In this document: piece after piece, positions 1-8,754 of the stretch | How the letters are laid out: the number at the start of each line of letters is the position of its first letter | Position numbering within the stretch: position 1 is the first letter of the stretch | Assembly: GCA_900547685.1 (NCBI GenBank) | Contig: URHS01000006.1 | Span: forward strand, 1 to 64,000 | Source: an uncultured Blautia sp. | Lineage (GTDB): Bacteria; Bacillota; Clostridia; Lachnospirales; Lachnospiraceae | Reading direction: 5' to 3' | Length of the DNA: 64,000 nucleotides | The notes under the pieces: generated by a model | Databases searched by the model: none | Told to the model about the DNA's origin: nothing | Seen by the model: only the letters and a program-made list of their open reading frames with translations | Made by a program: the position numbers and the translations under genes

Positions 1-103
1 TCCACCAGACGTTATCTGGCATCCTGCCCTGTGAAGCCCGGACTTTCCTCACCTGACCCCTTTCGGTTCTGTCAGCCGCGATTATTTATTCTACTTGTTA
101 CGC
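1..103 (-). ncRNA. rnpB: RNase P RNA, 5' part (runs off the left edge)
   Basis: Read on the minus strand, this stretch contains the conserved bacterial RNase P core GAGGAAAGTCCGGGCTTC followed by an ACAGGGCAGGATGCCAG-like segment, the universal P4/CR-I neighbourhood at the 5' end of the ribozyme. RNase P removes the 5' leader from precursor tRNAs. The order matches class A (ancestral type) better than the Bacillus class B sequence. The 5' end is inferred from the promoter at 111-139, so it is good to only a few bases. The 3' part lies outside the window. Confidence 0.93.
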
Positions 104-110
104 ACGGCAT

Positions 111-139
111 ATTTTATCATAGGAAAGGTAAAAATGCAA
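111..139 (-). promoter_or_regulatory. Sigma-A promoter of rnpB
   Basis: On the minus strand, TTGCAT (134-139) and TAAAAT (111-116) are separated by exactly 17 bp and lie just upstream of the RNase P RNA. The predicted start falls near position 104. It sits immediately beyond the stop codon of the upstream kinase gene. Confidence 0.65.
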
Positions 140-145
140 ACAATT

Positions 146-1813
146 TTACACATCAAAACAACCATTTCCTACAAATTCTCTCAAAATAGAATTACTTGGA
201 ATACTCTCACTGGGTACTCCCAGAAAATAATCTAAAAATTTCAACAGGCGTTTTGCTTCTGCATACTCCGGTTCTTCCTTTGTAATAGAAAATAATAATG
301 GTTCTGCATAAAGCTTCAAAACTGCCAGTTCATAAATCAGGGCAGAATTAAACATTACATCTGCCGACTCCTGATATGGGAAAATATTTTCTTCTTCTCC
401 ACGTCTTACAGAATTCCACATTCCTATCGTCGCTTTTGCCGATGCGCCTCTGGTTCTGGCATCACGAACAATTCGTCGTATCAGTCTTCCATCTGTAGTA
501 GGAATGCGATTATGCTCATCGATATTTAATTGCGTAAGGGCACTAATGTAGATTTTAAATTTACTTTCGGATGGTAAACTACTACTTAGTTTATCATTTA
601 AGCAATGAATTCCTTCAATAACAAGTACGTCTTCTTCCCCCAGTTTCAGAAAATCCCCTTTATACTCTCTCAAACCTGTTTTAAAATTAAAACGTGGAAG
701 TTCTACTTCTTCGCCTCTTAACAGAGCACTCATATCTTCATTAAATTTTTTCACATCAATGGCTTCCAGACATTCAAAATTATAATTTCCATTGCTGTCT
801 AAAGGTGTATCTTCTCTGTTTACAAAATAATTGTCAACACCAATTGGATGTGGTTTCATCCCATAAGCTGCCAACTGTATAGATAATCGATGTGAAAAAG
901 TAGTTTTTCCTGAAGAAGAAGGTCCTGCAATCATAATAAATTTCCGATTTCCTGCCTGAACAATCTGTTTTGCAATCTGGGATATTTTTGCCTCCTGAAG
1001 AGCTTCTGCAATAAGAATAAGATTATTCGCACCTTCTTTTGTAATTCTTTCATTCAAATCTCCAACGGTATCTGCTTGAATTGCTTCACTCCACTGGGCT
1101 GATTCTTTCTGTACTTGAAAAATCTTTGGCCTGGGAGCAAAAGGCGGCACTTCATTTGGATTTTCTCTTTTAGGAAGCTGCAATACAATTCCGTCATCAT
1201 AAAGATATAAATCAAAATATTTTAAATATCCTGTATGGCTTGCCATAAATCCATAGAAATAATCCTCATATTCCTCCAAACTATAGATATTTACTCTTGA
1301 CACTCGTCGAAAATAAAACAGCTTTTCCTTATCATACATTTTGTGGTTATGGAATAATTCTATTGCTTCCTCTGTACCTACGCTTCTCTTTAAAATAGGA
1401 ACCCGACGCTCTACTAACTCCAACATATATGCTTTTACTTTACTTAAAAATTCTTCATTAAGGACAATGTCGCCATCAATGGTATAATAATAACCACTGC
1501 TTACAGAATAATGCATCGTCACTTTCCGTATATTGTCATATCCCGCAACATAATGCAGCGCCTTCAGCAATAATAGAGAAACACTTCTTCTATAAGTTTC
1601 ATGTCCTATTTGATCCTGTGTTGTGATAAACTCAATTGTACCCTCTTTTTTCAACTTTTTATGAAGCTCACAAAGTTTGTAATCTTTCATAAGTAAAATA
1701 ATGGGATACTCATACTTACTCTGGTATTCCTGCGCAATTTTTTCATAAGTGGTTCCGTAAGGATATTCCTTTTGTTCTCCAAGGATGTTTACCTTTATCA
1801 TTCTGTCATTCAT
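146..1813 (-). CDS. TGS/SAD-domain nucleoside (uridine-like) kinase
   Basis: The 555-residue protein ends in a phosphoribulokinase/uridine kinase domain with a Walker A motif GPSSSGKTT at about residues 296-304, so it should phosphorylate a nucleoside or sugar using ATP. The N-terminal 60 residues look like a ubiquitin-fold TGS domain (IKVNILGEQKEYPYGTTYEKI). The middle resembles the second additional domain of threonyl/alanyl-tRNA synthetases. This fused architecture is known in Clostridia, but its true substrate is not established. The ATG at 1813 is preferred because AGGAG lies 7 bp upstream; a longer frame to 1876 has no ribosome site. The gene is followed directly by rnpB. Confidence 0.85.
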   Translation of the reverse strand: MNDRMIKVNILGEQKEYPYGTTYEKIAQEYQSKYEYPIILLMKDYKLCELHKKLKKEGTIEFITTQDQIGHETYRRSVSLLLLKALHYVAGYDNIRKVTMHYSVSSGYYYTIDGDIVLNEEFLSKVKAYMLELVERRVPILKRSVGTEEAIELFHNHKMYDKEKLFYFRRVSRVNIYSLEEYEDYFYGFMASHTGYLKYFDLYLYDDGIVLQLPKRENPNEVPPFAPRPKIFQVQKESAQWSEAIQADTVGDLNERITKEGANNLILIAEALQEAKISQIAKQIVQAGNRKFIMIAGPSSSGKTTFSHRLSIQLAAYGMKPHPIGVDNYFVNREDTPLDSNGNYNFECLEAIDVKKFNEDMSALLRGEEVELPRFNFKTGLREYKGDFLKLGEEDVLVIEGIHCLNDKLSSSLPSESKFKIYISALTQLNIDEHNRIPTTDGRLIRRIVRDARTRGASAKATIGMWNSVRRGEEENIFPYQESADVMFNSALIYELAVLKLYAEPLLFSITKEEPEYAEAKRLLKFLDYFLGVPSESIPSNSILREFVGNGCFDV

Positions 1814-1950
1814 AACATTTCTCCTTTCACCACATCTCTTTGTTAAGCTTCCCCTCAACTTTTGATTTAGATACATATTATTTTACTACAACAGCCTCTA
1901 TTTTTCTATCATTTTATATACTTTCCTTGTATTTATTCCTATTATTCAGA

Positions 1951-2007
1951 AAAAGGGACAACTATATGTATAAATATCTTTGATATTCCCTACACATAGC
2001 TGTCCCT
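1951..2007 (-). terminator. Intrinsic terminator after the nif3-like gene
   Basis: Arms at 1955-1971 and 1991-2007 pair over about 17 bp with two G-U pairs. On the minus strand the 3' arm runs into a T5 tract. It closes the dgt-dnaG-rpoD-trmK-nif3 transcript. Confidence 0.8.
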
Positions 2008-2015
2008 AAATAAAC

Positions 2016-2801
2016 TTACTCAATTATTTTACATGGATAAGAAATCTGCATCTTTTCTGTTTTCAAATCCGGGAGCATTTTTCTTAATTCTTGTTCCATA
2101 TAATCCATGAAAATATATTCTGTTCCATAATGCCCCGCATCTATGATACAAATCCCTTGTGCCACTGCATCTATAGATGAATGATAATCCATATCTCCTG
2201 TGACATAAGCCTGTACACCATTTTTTAGCACCTGCTTCATTAAACTTTTACCTGAACCGGTACATACTGCAAGTTTTTCTATAATTTTATTTTCATCTCC
2301 ATAAATCTGTACAAAAGGAAGATGAAGCTGCTCTTTTACGAATTTTCCACACTCTTTTAAAGTCATAGGTGCAGATAAATTTCCCCATCGTCCTATTCCT
2401 TCCCTGCGTGTATCTTCTTCGTAAGTGACATCTAATACTTCTCTGTTTGAAAGCTGCAGATAATCTGCACTGAGCTCTGCCATTCCCAACACGTCAAAAT
2501 TTGTATGCATAGCATAATAACATATCTTATGCTGTATCATCTTAATAATCCGTCTTCCAATAAAATCATCAGAGGTAACTTTCTTCATTCCTGAAAAAAT
2601 TAAAGGATGATGAGTAATAATCATATCGGCTCCACATTGAATAGCTGCATCTATGACTTCATCTGTGGCATCCAATGCCAGAAAAACTTTTTTTACCTCC
2701 CAGGAAACATCTCCCGCCAGAAATCCGGAATTGTCCCAACTCTCCGCAAAGGATACCGGATATTTTTCTTCTATTTTTGCTATAATATCTTTACATTTCA
2801 T
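2016..2801 (-). CDS. Nif3-like dinuclear metal centre protein (YqfO family)
   Basis: A 261-residue Nif3/GTP cyclohydrolase I type 2-like protein. Family marks are the SWDNSG segment near the N-terminus, DATDEVIDAA, the metal-ligand run ITHHPLIF and the later DAGHYGTE. Family members form hexameric toroids with a di-metal site; the physiological reaction is unknown. The ATG at 2801 lies inside the last codons of trmK (ATGAAATGTAA), so the two are translationally coupled. A TTG at 2810 is a weaker alternative. The trmK-nif3 pair downstream of rpoD matches the arrangement in Bacillus. Confidence 0.9.
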   Translation of the reverse strand: MKCKDIIAKIEEKYPVSFAESWDNSGFLAGDVSWEVKKVFLALDATDEVIDAAIQCGADMIITHHPLIFSGMKKVTSDDFIGRRIIKMIQHKICYYAMHTNFDVLGMAELSADYLQLSNREVLDVTYEEDTRREGIGRWGNLSAPMTLKECGKFVKEQLHLPFVQIYGDENKIIEKLAVCTGSGKSLMKQVLKNGVQAYVTGDMDYHSSIDAVAQGICIIDAGHYGTEYIFMDYMEQELRKMLPDLKTEKMQISYPCKIIE

Positions 2802-3495
2802 AATATGCAAGAGCCTCTTTTCTATCTTTCCATTCCTTTTCCAACTGAGAAATCCTTGTTTTTGCAGATGCAGTCTGAGAATTATTCAATTTTCCCAAAA
2901 GTTCTTCTGCTTTTTTCTGTTCCCGCTCCAAAAACTCTTTTAAAACAGAATTTCTGTTTTGCAAAAGCTTTTTTCCATAGAGATATTCTGCTTCTGTCTG
3001 AGCTTCCATTTTGCCATGAACAACTCTCATAATCGGATAATACTTTCCGTCTTCCAAAATCATTTCTTCATGAGTAATACAATATCCGTTTTCACTAAGA
3101 AACTTTCTAAAATGTCCAATTTCAGACTGAGGCTGCAAGACCAGTTCTATTGCTGTTTCCAGAACTTCCTCTCCCTCTGTGAGAATTTTTTCCATAAGAG
3201 GGCCGCCCATGCCGGCAATGACAACGCTCTGGGCTTCATTTGGTTTTAAAGCGTCAACACCATCGGACAAACGGGTATCTATGTAATTTTCCAGTCCCCA
3301 TTCCTGAATGTGCTCCTTTGCCCGCATAAGGGGACCTTGATTAATATCCATAGCAATGGCTTTTTCTATTTTCTTTTTCTGCAAAAGATAAATTGGAATA
3401 TATCCGTGGTCGCAGCCTACATCTGCCAGTATCTTTCCCTCTTGTACAAAGGATGCTACACTTTGCAATCTTCTGGAAATCTGTATTTCTTTCAT
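2791..3495 (-). CDS. trmK: tRNA (adenine-22-N1)-methyltransferase
   Basis: A 234-residue Rossmann-fold SAM methyltransferase. The SAM-binding motif I is ADVGCDHGYIPI near residue 28, followed by AIAMDINQGPL and the VIAGMGG catalytic-region motif typical of the TrmK/YqfN family, with an alpha-helical coiled C-terminal part. The family methylates N1 of A22 in the tRNA D-loop. The ATG at 3495 is 9 bp from AAGG, which overlaps the rpoD stop region. A start at 3504 is possible but has poorer spacing. Confidence 0.9.
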   Translation of the reverse strand: MKEIQISRRLQSVASFVQEGKILADVGCDHGYIPIYLLQKKKIEKAIAMDINQGPLMRAKEHIQEWGLENYIDTRLSDGVDALKPNEAQSVVIAGMGGPLMEKILTEGEEVLETAIELVLQPQSEIGHFRKFLSENGYCITHEEMILEDGKYYPIMRVVHGKMEAQTEAEYLYGKKLLQNRNSVLKEFLEREQKKAEELLGKLNNSQTASAKTRISQLEKEWKDRKEALAYYEM

Positions 3496-3506
3496 TGTAC
3501 CCATCC

Positions 3507-4652
3507 TTAATCCAGATAATCTTTCAGCTTACGGCTGCGACTTGGATGACGAAGTTTTCTAAGCGCTTTTGCTTCAATCTGACGAATACGCTCTCTGGTT
3601 ACATTAAATTCTTTTCCTACTTCTTCCAAAGTTCTGGCTCTTCCGTCATCTAAACCGAAACGAAGGCGAAGAACCTTCTGTTCTCTTTCTGTTAAAGTTC
3701 CTAAAACTTCTACCAACTGTTCTTTTAATAAAGTAAATGCTGCTGCATCTGCCGGTACAGGAACATTATCGTCCTGAATGAAATCTCCCAAATGACTGTC
3801 TTCTTCTTCACCGATTGGTGTCTCCAAAGATACCGGTTCCTGAGAAATTTTAAGAATTTCACGAACACGTTCCACTGACATATTCATTTCTTCTGCAATT
3901 TCCTCCGGATGTGGTTCTCTACCCAATTCCTGTAAAAGCTGGCGGGATACACGAATAAGCTTGTTAATCGTCTCTACCATGTGAACCGGAATACGAATAG
4001 TTCTCGCCTGATCTGCAATAGCTCTTGTGATTGCCTGACGAATCCACCATGTAGCATAAGTAGAGAATTTATATCCCTTGCGATAGTCAAATTTCTCAAC
4101 AGCTTTAATCAAACCAAGATTACCTTCCTGAATCAAATCCAAAAACAGCATACCACGGCCAACATAACGTTTTGCAATACTTACTACCAGACGAAGATTT
4201 GCCTCTGCGAGACGTTTTTTCGCATTCTCATCTCCTTCTTCCATACGTTGAGCAAGTGTAATTTCTTCCTCTGCACTTAAAAGGGGAACTTTACCAATCT
4301 CTTTTAGGTACATACGGACAGGATCTTCAATGCTGACTCCCTCAGGAACAGAAAGGTCAATATTTTCCATATCTACCTCATCTTCCTCGCTGAGATTTAA
4401 ATCATCATCATCGCTGATGATTAAATCATCCATATCATTATCCTGGATTCGCAAAATATCAATTCCATTTCCTTCCAGAAAATCAAATACTTTATCCATC
4501 TGTTCCGGTTCCAGAGGGAAATCTTTAAAGAAATCACCGATTTCCTGATACTCTAATACATTTTTTTTCTTTTTCGCCAGCTCCATAAGCTCTCCGAGCT
4601 TTTCGCTGAATTTCGCCATGTTCATTTCCATAAACTGTTCCTTCCTCTCCAT
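3507..4652 (-). CDS. rpoD: Primary RNA polymerase sigma factor (sigma-70/SigA)
   Basis: A 381-residue housekeeping sigma factor. It has a region 1.1-like acidic N-terminus, region 1.2 (DPVRMYLKEIGKVPLLS near residue 111), region 2 with the -10 recognition helix (YKFSTYATWWIRQAI), region 3 and a region 4 helix-turn-helix (EEVGKEFNVTRERIRQIEAKA). It directs RNA polymerase to the TTGACA/TATAAT promoters found all over this window. Two starts are plausible: 4652 with AAGGA 6 bp upstream, or 4631 with GAAGGA 7 bp upstream. It is co-transcribed with dnaG, as in the classical macromolecular synthesis operon, here without rpsU. Confidence 0.97.
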   Translation of the reverse strand: MERKEQFMEMNMAKFSEKLGELMELAKKKKNVLEYQEIGDFFKDFPLEPEQMDKVFDFLEGNGIDILRIQDNDMDDLIISDDDDLNLSEEDEVDMENIDLSVPEGVSIEDPVRMYLKEIGKVPLLSAEEEITLAQRMEEGDENAKKRLAEANLRLVVSIAKRYVGRGMLFLDLIQEGNLGLIKAVEKFDYRKGYKFSTYATWWIRQAITRAIADQARTIRIPVHMVETINKLIRVSRQLLQELGREPHPEEIAEEMNMSVERVREILKISQEPVSLETPIGEEEDSHLGDFIQDDNVPVPADAAAFTLLKEQLVEVLGTLTEREQKVLRLRFGLDDGRARTLEEVGKEFNVTRERIRQIEAKALRKLRHPSRSRKLKDYLD

Positions 4653-4684
4653 TATTCTTCCTTACAATCGTATATATCATTTCC

Positions 4685-6469
4685 TCAATCAAAAGAAATA
4701 TGCAATGTCATTCTGCCTCTTTCTAAATCCTCCAGGCGTTTTCTGGCTTCTACAATTCTCTGCAGTCCCTGAAGGTCTGTTGGAGGCAAATTTTTACTTT
4801 GCCATGCAATGCTGTCCCTTTTTAATCTGCATACAGTTTCCAGCACGGCCTTTTTTGCTTCTTCCTCACTTTCAAGATGAAGAGAAGCATGAAACAGAGA
4901 AGTAATTTCCTTTTGCTCCTCTGCATCCGAAAACTGATTTAACAATTTTGCAGGATTTACTTCACCTTCCTTATGCTGCTCGAATACCATATCGGCAACC
5001 TTATGATATAAGGGTGTTGTAAAATCTGCAGGTTCTATCAAGTTATCAATGGTATTAAACATAGAAGGATAGGATGTCAGCCATGTCAGCATCAACTTTT
5101 GCGCTGTATGCCCTGCATCTTCCTTTAATTCTTTTTTCTTTGCAGAAATTTCCGTTCTGGGTTTTACCACAGCACCTGTTCCTGACAAAGCCATGTTATT
5201 TACCATTCGTCTCAAATCTTCAAATTTTATCTGATATCTTGCAGAAATACTTTCAATGTAATTGTTTCTTTCTAATTCTTCCGGAAATTCCAGAAGCTTT
5301 CTGGCTATTTCCCGATAAAATCGAGTTTTACTCTCCGGGTCAGACAAATGATATTGTTTTTCCAATACCTTAATTTCAAACAGAAAATAATTTTCTGCTT
5401 CCTCCAGACGCTTTTCAAAAGCTTCTTTACCTTCTGCCTTAATAAATTCATCCGGATCTTTATATGGTGCCAGATTGACTACTCTTGGAGAAATTCCGGC
5501 AGCCTTTAAAATAGGAATACCTCGAAGAGCTGCTTTTTGTCCTGCTTCATCACTATCGTAAGTTAGCAGCACTTCCTTTGTATAACGGCTCATAAGACTG
5601 GCATGTCCTGATGTCAACGCTGTTCCAAGAGATGCCACTGCATTGTGAAAACCGGCTTGATACATGGCGATTACATCCATATAGCCCTCACAAATAATAA
5701 AATACGGCTTTCTTGAAGTTCGAGCGATATTCAAACCGTACAAATTTCGGCTTTTATCGAAAATTTTCGTTTCTGGAGAATTCAAATATTTAGGTTTTGC
5801 ATCTCCCATAACTCTGCCGCCAAAGCCAATAACACGATTATTCACATCCATAATAGGAAACATAACACGATTCCAAAACTTGTCCTGCATTCCTCTGCGC
5901 TCATCAATATTGAAAAGACCTGACTCTTTTAACAGTTCGTCCGAATATCCCTGTCCTTTCAAATATTTATACAGTGCCCCTGAATATCTGGGAGAACATC
6001 CCAATCCGAACTTTTTAATCGTATCATCAGAAAGCTGCCTTCCTTTCAGATAATCTAATGCCGGCTTTCCGCCTTCCTGTCTTAACTGATAATAATAAAA
6101 AGAAGCTGCTTTTTTTTGTATTTCCAACAGCATAGACTTAAAATCTGAAGCTGCCTTTGCTTCTTTTGAATATTCAACTTCCGGAAGCTGTACACCTGCT
6201 CTGTCCGCTAAATACTTTAATGCCTCTACAAAGCTATAATTCTCATACTCCATAATAAAGGTAAAAACATTGCCTCCTGCTCCACAGCCAAAGCAATAAT
6301 ACATCTGTTTTCCCGGACTTACTGAAAAAGACGGAGATTTCTCATTATGAAAGGGGCAAAGTCCAAAATAAGAACTTCCCTTTCTTTGCAATTTCACATA
6401 ATCCGAAATCACGTCCACAATGTCATTTTTCGAGCGGACCTCTTCAATCAAATCATCTGAATAATACAT
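4685..6469 (-). CDS. dnaG: DNA primase
   Basis: A 594-residue primase that makes RNA primers at the replication fork. The CHC2 zinc finger ligands are C38, H41, C59 and C62. The catalytic core and Toprim domain follow, with EGYMDVIA carrying the first acidic residue and TYDSDEAGQKA the DxD-type pair. The C-terminal third would be the DnaB helicase-interaction region. GAGGAAG precedes the ATG at 6469. It lies between dgt and rpoD on the same strand with 15-32 bp gaps, so the three are probably one transcript. Confidence 0.97.
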   Translation of the reverse strand: MYYSDDLIEEVRSKNDIVDVISDYVKLQRKGSSYFGLCPFHNEKSPSFSVSPGKQMYYCFGCGAGGNVFTFIMEYENYSFVEALKYLADRAGVQLPEVEYSKEAKAASDFKSMLLEIQKKAASFYYYQLRQEGGKPALDYLKGRQLSDDTIKKFGLGCSPRYSGALYKYLKGQGYSDELLKESGLFNIDERRGMQDKFWNRVMFPIMDVNNRVIGFGGRVMGDAKPKYLNSPETKIFDKSRNLYGLNIARTSRKPYFIICEGYMDVIAMYQAGFHNAVASLGTALTSGHASLMSRYTKEVLLTYDSDEAGQKAALRGIPILKAAGISPRVVNLAPYKDPDEFIKAEGKEAFEKRLEEAENYFLFEIKVLEKQYHLSDPESKTRFYREIARKLLEFPEELERNNYIESISARYQIKFEDLRRMVNNMALSGTGAVVKPRTEISAKKKELKEDAGHTAQKLMLTWLTSYPSMFNTIDNLIEPADFTTPLYHKVADMVFEQHKEGEVNPAKLLNQFSDAEEQKEITSLFHASLHLESEEEAKKAVLETVCRLKRDSIAWQSKNLPPTDLQGLQRIVEARKRLEDLERGRMTLHISFD

Positions 6470-6484
6470 ACAACTTCCTCTTTT

Positions 6485-7504
6485 CTACTGTCCCTTTCCC
6501 TGAACGCTCCAGCCTTTGGGAATAAAAAGCTCCCGGAACTTCTCCAGAGAATATTGGTCTGTCATACCTGATATATAATCACATATTACTCTTTCCTTTG
6601 GTTCATCCTGATGCAAAAGCTTTTGGTATTCTTCTGACATTTCTTCCGGATATTTACTGTAATATGTATATAATTCTTCTACTACATGTTCTGCCTTTTT
6701 TTCTTCACTTTTTGCTACAGGATTTAAGTAAACATCCTGAAACATCAAAGCGCGGATATCCCGAAGTCCTTCTTCAATCTCCGGCGACATCATAATCTTA
6801 TTTTTTCCTTGACTATTCTCTACGATATTATGGACAAATGTATTCAATCTTTCTCTTGTTGTCTCTCCTAAGAGCATGCGTAAAGTAATAGGAATATCAT
6901 CTTCGGTAATAATTCCTGCTCTTTGAGCATCATCCATATCATGATGAATATAGGAAATCTTATCACAATAACGAACTACCTGTCCCTCCAATGTATGGGG
7001 ATTGCCACTGGTTCTATGATTTAAAATTCCATCTCTTACTTCCCAGGTAAGGTTTAATCCTTCCCCATTTTTCTCCAAACGTTCTACAACTCGAACACTC
7101 TGTTTGTAATGTGCAAATCCCAACGGACAAACTCTGTTTAAGGCCCTTTCTCCTGCATGACCAAAAGGCGTATGCCCCAAATCATGCCCCAGTGCAATAG
7201 CCTCTACCAAATCTTCATTTAAAGATAAGGCTTTTGCAATCGTCCTGGCTGTCTGAGAGACCTCAAGAGTATGTGTCAGACGATTTCGATAATGAGCACC
7301 CTGAGGAGACAAAAAGACCTGTGTCTTATCCTTCATACGACGGAATGCCTTACAATGTACAATACGATCTCTATCCCTCTGATATACTGTACGGATATCA
7401 CATTCCTGCTCCTTCTTTTCTCTTCCTTTAGAATAAATACTATAAGAAGCGTAAGGATTTAAAAGCTCTAATTCTCTTCTTTCCATTTGTTCACGAATAT
7501 TCAT
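6485..7504 (-). CDS. dgt: dGTP triphosphohydrolase-like HD protein
   Basis: A 339-residue protein of the deoxyguanosinetriphosphate triphosphohydrolase-like family, which cleaves dNTPs to deoxynucleoside and triphosphate. HD-domain residues are visible: H78 in NRLTHTLE and the H107-D108 pair in ALGHDLGHTPFGHAGE. It is shorter than E. coli Dgt and matches the short Gram-positive form. AGGTGA precedes the ATG at 7504. It is the first gene of the dgt-dnaG-rpoD run; no convincing promoter was found in the 168-bp gap upstream, which holds only a small GC-rich hairpin at 7543-7564. Confidence 0.9.
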   Translation of the reverse strand: MNIREQMERRELELLNPYASYSIYSKGREKKEQECDIRTVYQRDRDRIVHCKAFRRMKDKTQVFLSPQGAHYRNRLTHTLEVSQTARTIAKALSLNEDLVEAIALGHDLGHTPFGHAGERALNRVCPLGFAHYKQSVRVVERLEKNGEGLNLTWEVRDGILNHRTSGNPHTLEGQVVRYCDKISYIHHDMDDAQRAGIITEDDIPITLRMLLGETTRERLNTFVHNIVENSQGKNKIMMSPEIEEGLRDIRALMFQDVYLNPVAKSEEKKAEHVVEELYTYYSKYPEEMSEEYQKLLHQDEPKERVICDYISGMTDQYSLEKFRELFIPKGWSVQGKGQ

Positions 7505-7672
7505 AGGCAGTCACCTGACTTTCTAATACCTTGCGGTAAAACATCTTGCGGCAATGCCGCAGATACTTTCAAAAGAACTCTTCATATTTATTATTTCCGA
7601 AATTTCTTCTATTTCCTCTTTTTCTTCTCAAAAAGTTTGTTTGATTTATTTTTCCTATTTTTCAAAAATTTT

Positions 7673-8509
7673 CTACAATTCTTTATAGGAATTTCTTAAA
7701 AGTGCAATTTCTTTTGCATATCCCTCTAAATCATTTGGAGTTTCCAAATAAAAAGGCAGCTTTCTAAGTGCTGGATGATTAATAACTCTTACAATCGCTT
7801 CCAATCCCAGCTTTCCTTCGCCGATTTTTGCATGGCGGTCTTTATGGCTTCCCAAACCATACATACTGTCATTTAAATGAATTGCTTTTAATCTGTCTAA
7901 TCCTATTACTTCATCAAATTTTGTCAAAACACCATCTAAATCTCCGGCAATATCATAACCGCCATCATATACATGACAGGTATCCAAACAAACTCCCATC
8001 TTTTCTTTCAGCTCTACTCTATCAATAATTTCTCTTAATTCCTCAAAGCACCTTCCGACTTCACTGCCTTTTCCCGCCATAGTTTCCAACAATACTGTTG
8101 TACTTTGCTCCGGAACAAGAATTTCATTTAACATATCTGCAATATACTGAATTCCCGTTTCTACTCCCTGCTTCACATGACTTCCCGGATGAAAGTTATA
8201 ACAATTTCCCGGTGTATACTCCATTCTCTTTAAATCGTCTCTCATAGTATTCACTGCAAATTCCCGAATACTTTCATCTGCGGAACATGCATTAAGTGTA
8301 TACGGAGCATGTGCTAAAATCCTGTGAATTCCTTGCTTTTTTGCCCGTATAAGAAAAGCATCTACATCTTCCATTTTGATTTCTTTTGCTTTTGCCCCTC
8401 TTGGATTTCTGGTAAAAAACTGAAATGTATTTGCATGAATTTTTTCCGCTTCCTTTGCCATAGCCTCATAACCCTTTGAGGAAGACAAATGACATCCAAT
8501 CTCTAACAT
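7673..8509 (-). CDS. nfo: Endonuclease IV (AP endonuclease)
   Basis: A 278-residue TIM-barrel apurinic/apyrimidinic endonuclease for base-excision repair. Trinuclear zinc-site motifs are in place: HLSSSKGY at the start, NFHPGSHVKQG, LLETMAGKGSEVG, CLDTCHVYDGGYD, HLNDSMYGLGSHKDRHAKIGEG. The length is typical of the family. AAGGAG lies 8 bp before the ATG. It precedes dgt on the same strand with a 168-bp A/T-rich gap, so co-transcription is possible but not certain. Confidence 0.96.
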   Translation of the reverse strand: MLEIGCHLSSSKGYEAMAKEAEKIHANTFQFFTRNPRGAKAKEIKMEDVDAFLIRAKKQGIHRILAHAPYTLNACSADESIREFAVNTMRDDLKRMEYTPGNCYNFHPGSHVKQGVETGIQYIADMLNEILVPEQSTTVLLETMAGKGSEVGRCFEELREIIDRVELKEKMGVCLDTCHVYDGGYDIAGDLDGVLTKFDEVIGLDRLKAIHLNDSMYGLGSHKDRHAKIGEGKLGLEAIVRVINHPALRKLPFYLETPNDLEGYAKEIALLRNSYKEL

Positions 8510-8550
8510 TATAAATCTCCTTTATCTATTACTTTTTATTTCTACATAGC

Positions 8551-8573
8551 AAAAAAGCTGATATCTATCAGTT
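8551..8573 (-). terminator. Short intrinsic terminator after tRNA-Leu
   Basis: On the minus strand CTGATA-GA-TATCAG is followed by CTTTTTTG. The stem is only 6 bp, but it sits 28 bp downstream of the tRNA and ends in a T6 tract, so it is a plausible terminator of the single-tRNA transcript. Confidence 0.55.
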
Positions 8574-8600
8574 TCCTGACAAATACCAACTTTCCCTTTA

Positions 8601-8684
8601 TGCGGGAGATGGGACTTGAACCCACACGTCTATACAGACACAAGATCCTTAGTCTTGCCTGTCTGCCAATTCCAGCACTCCCGC
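8601..8684 (-). tRNA. tRNA-Leu, anticodon AAG
   Basis: The 84-nt cloverleaf folds by eye: acceptor GCGGGAG/CTCCCGC, D-stem CTG/CAG, anticodon stem CAAGA/TCTTG with loop CTAAGGA, a long class-II variable arm (GTCT/AGAC), and a T-arm with GTTCAAGT. The loop places A-A-G at positions 34-36, so the anticodon is AAG and it reads CUU and, if A34 is deaminated to inosine, CUC and CUA. A genomic A34 leucine tRNA is uncommon in bacteria. CCA is not encoded. Confidence 0.95.
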
Positions 8685-8716
8685 TTACCTGTCGTTTCTC
8701 TCAAACGACAAGTGAA

Positions 8717-8745
8717 AGTATAACAGGTATTTTTCTATTCGTCAA
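8717..8745 (-). promoter_or_regulatory. Sigma-A promoter of tRNA-Leu
   Basis: On the minus strand TTGACG (8740-8745) and TATACT (8717-8722) are separated by 17 bp and face the tRNA about 30 bp downstream. A small perfect inverted repeat (TGTCGTTT/AAACGACA) lies between the promoter and the tRNA 5' end, in the leader that RNase P would remove. Confidence 0.85.
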
Positions 8746-8754
8746 GAGTTTTTT

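Noticed and set aside
2607..3653. Plus-strand open frames antisense to nif3-like, trmK and rpoD
   Set aside because: Shadows of strongly conserved minus-strand genes, with low-complexity Phe/Leu/Ser composition and no ribosome sites.
7543..7564. GC-rich hairpin TGCGGC/GCCGCA between nfo and dgt as a terminator
   Set aside because: Short stem and no T tract directly after it on the minus strand; left unassigned.
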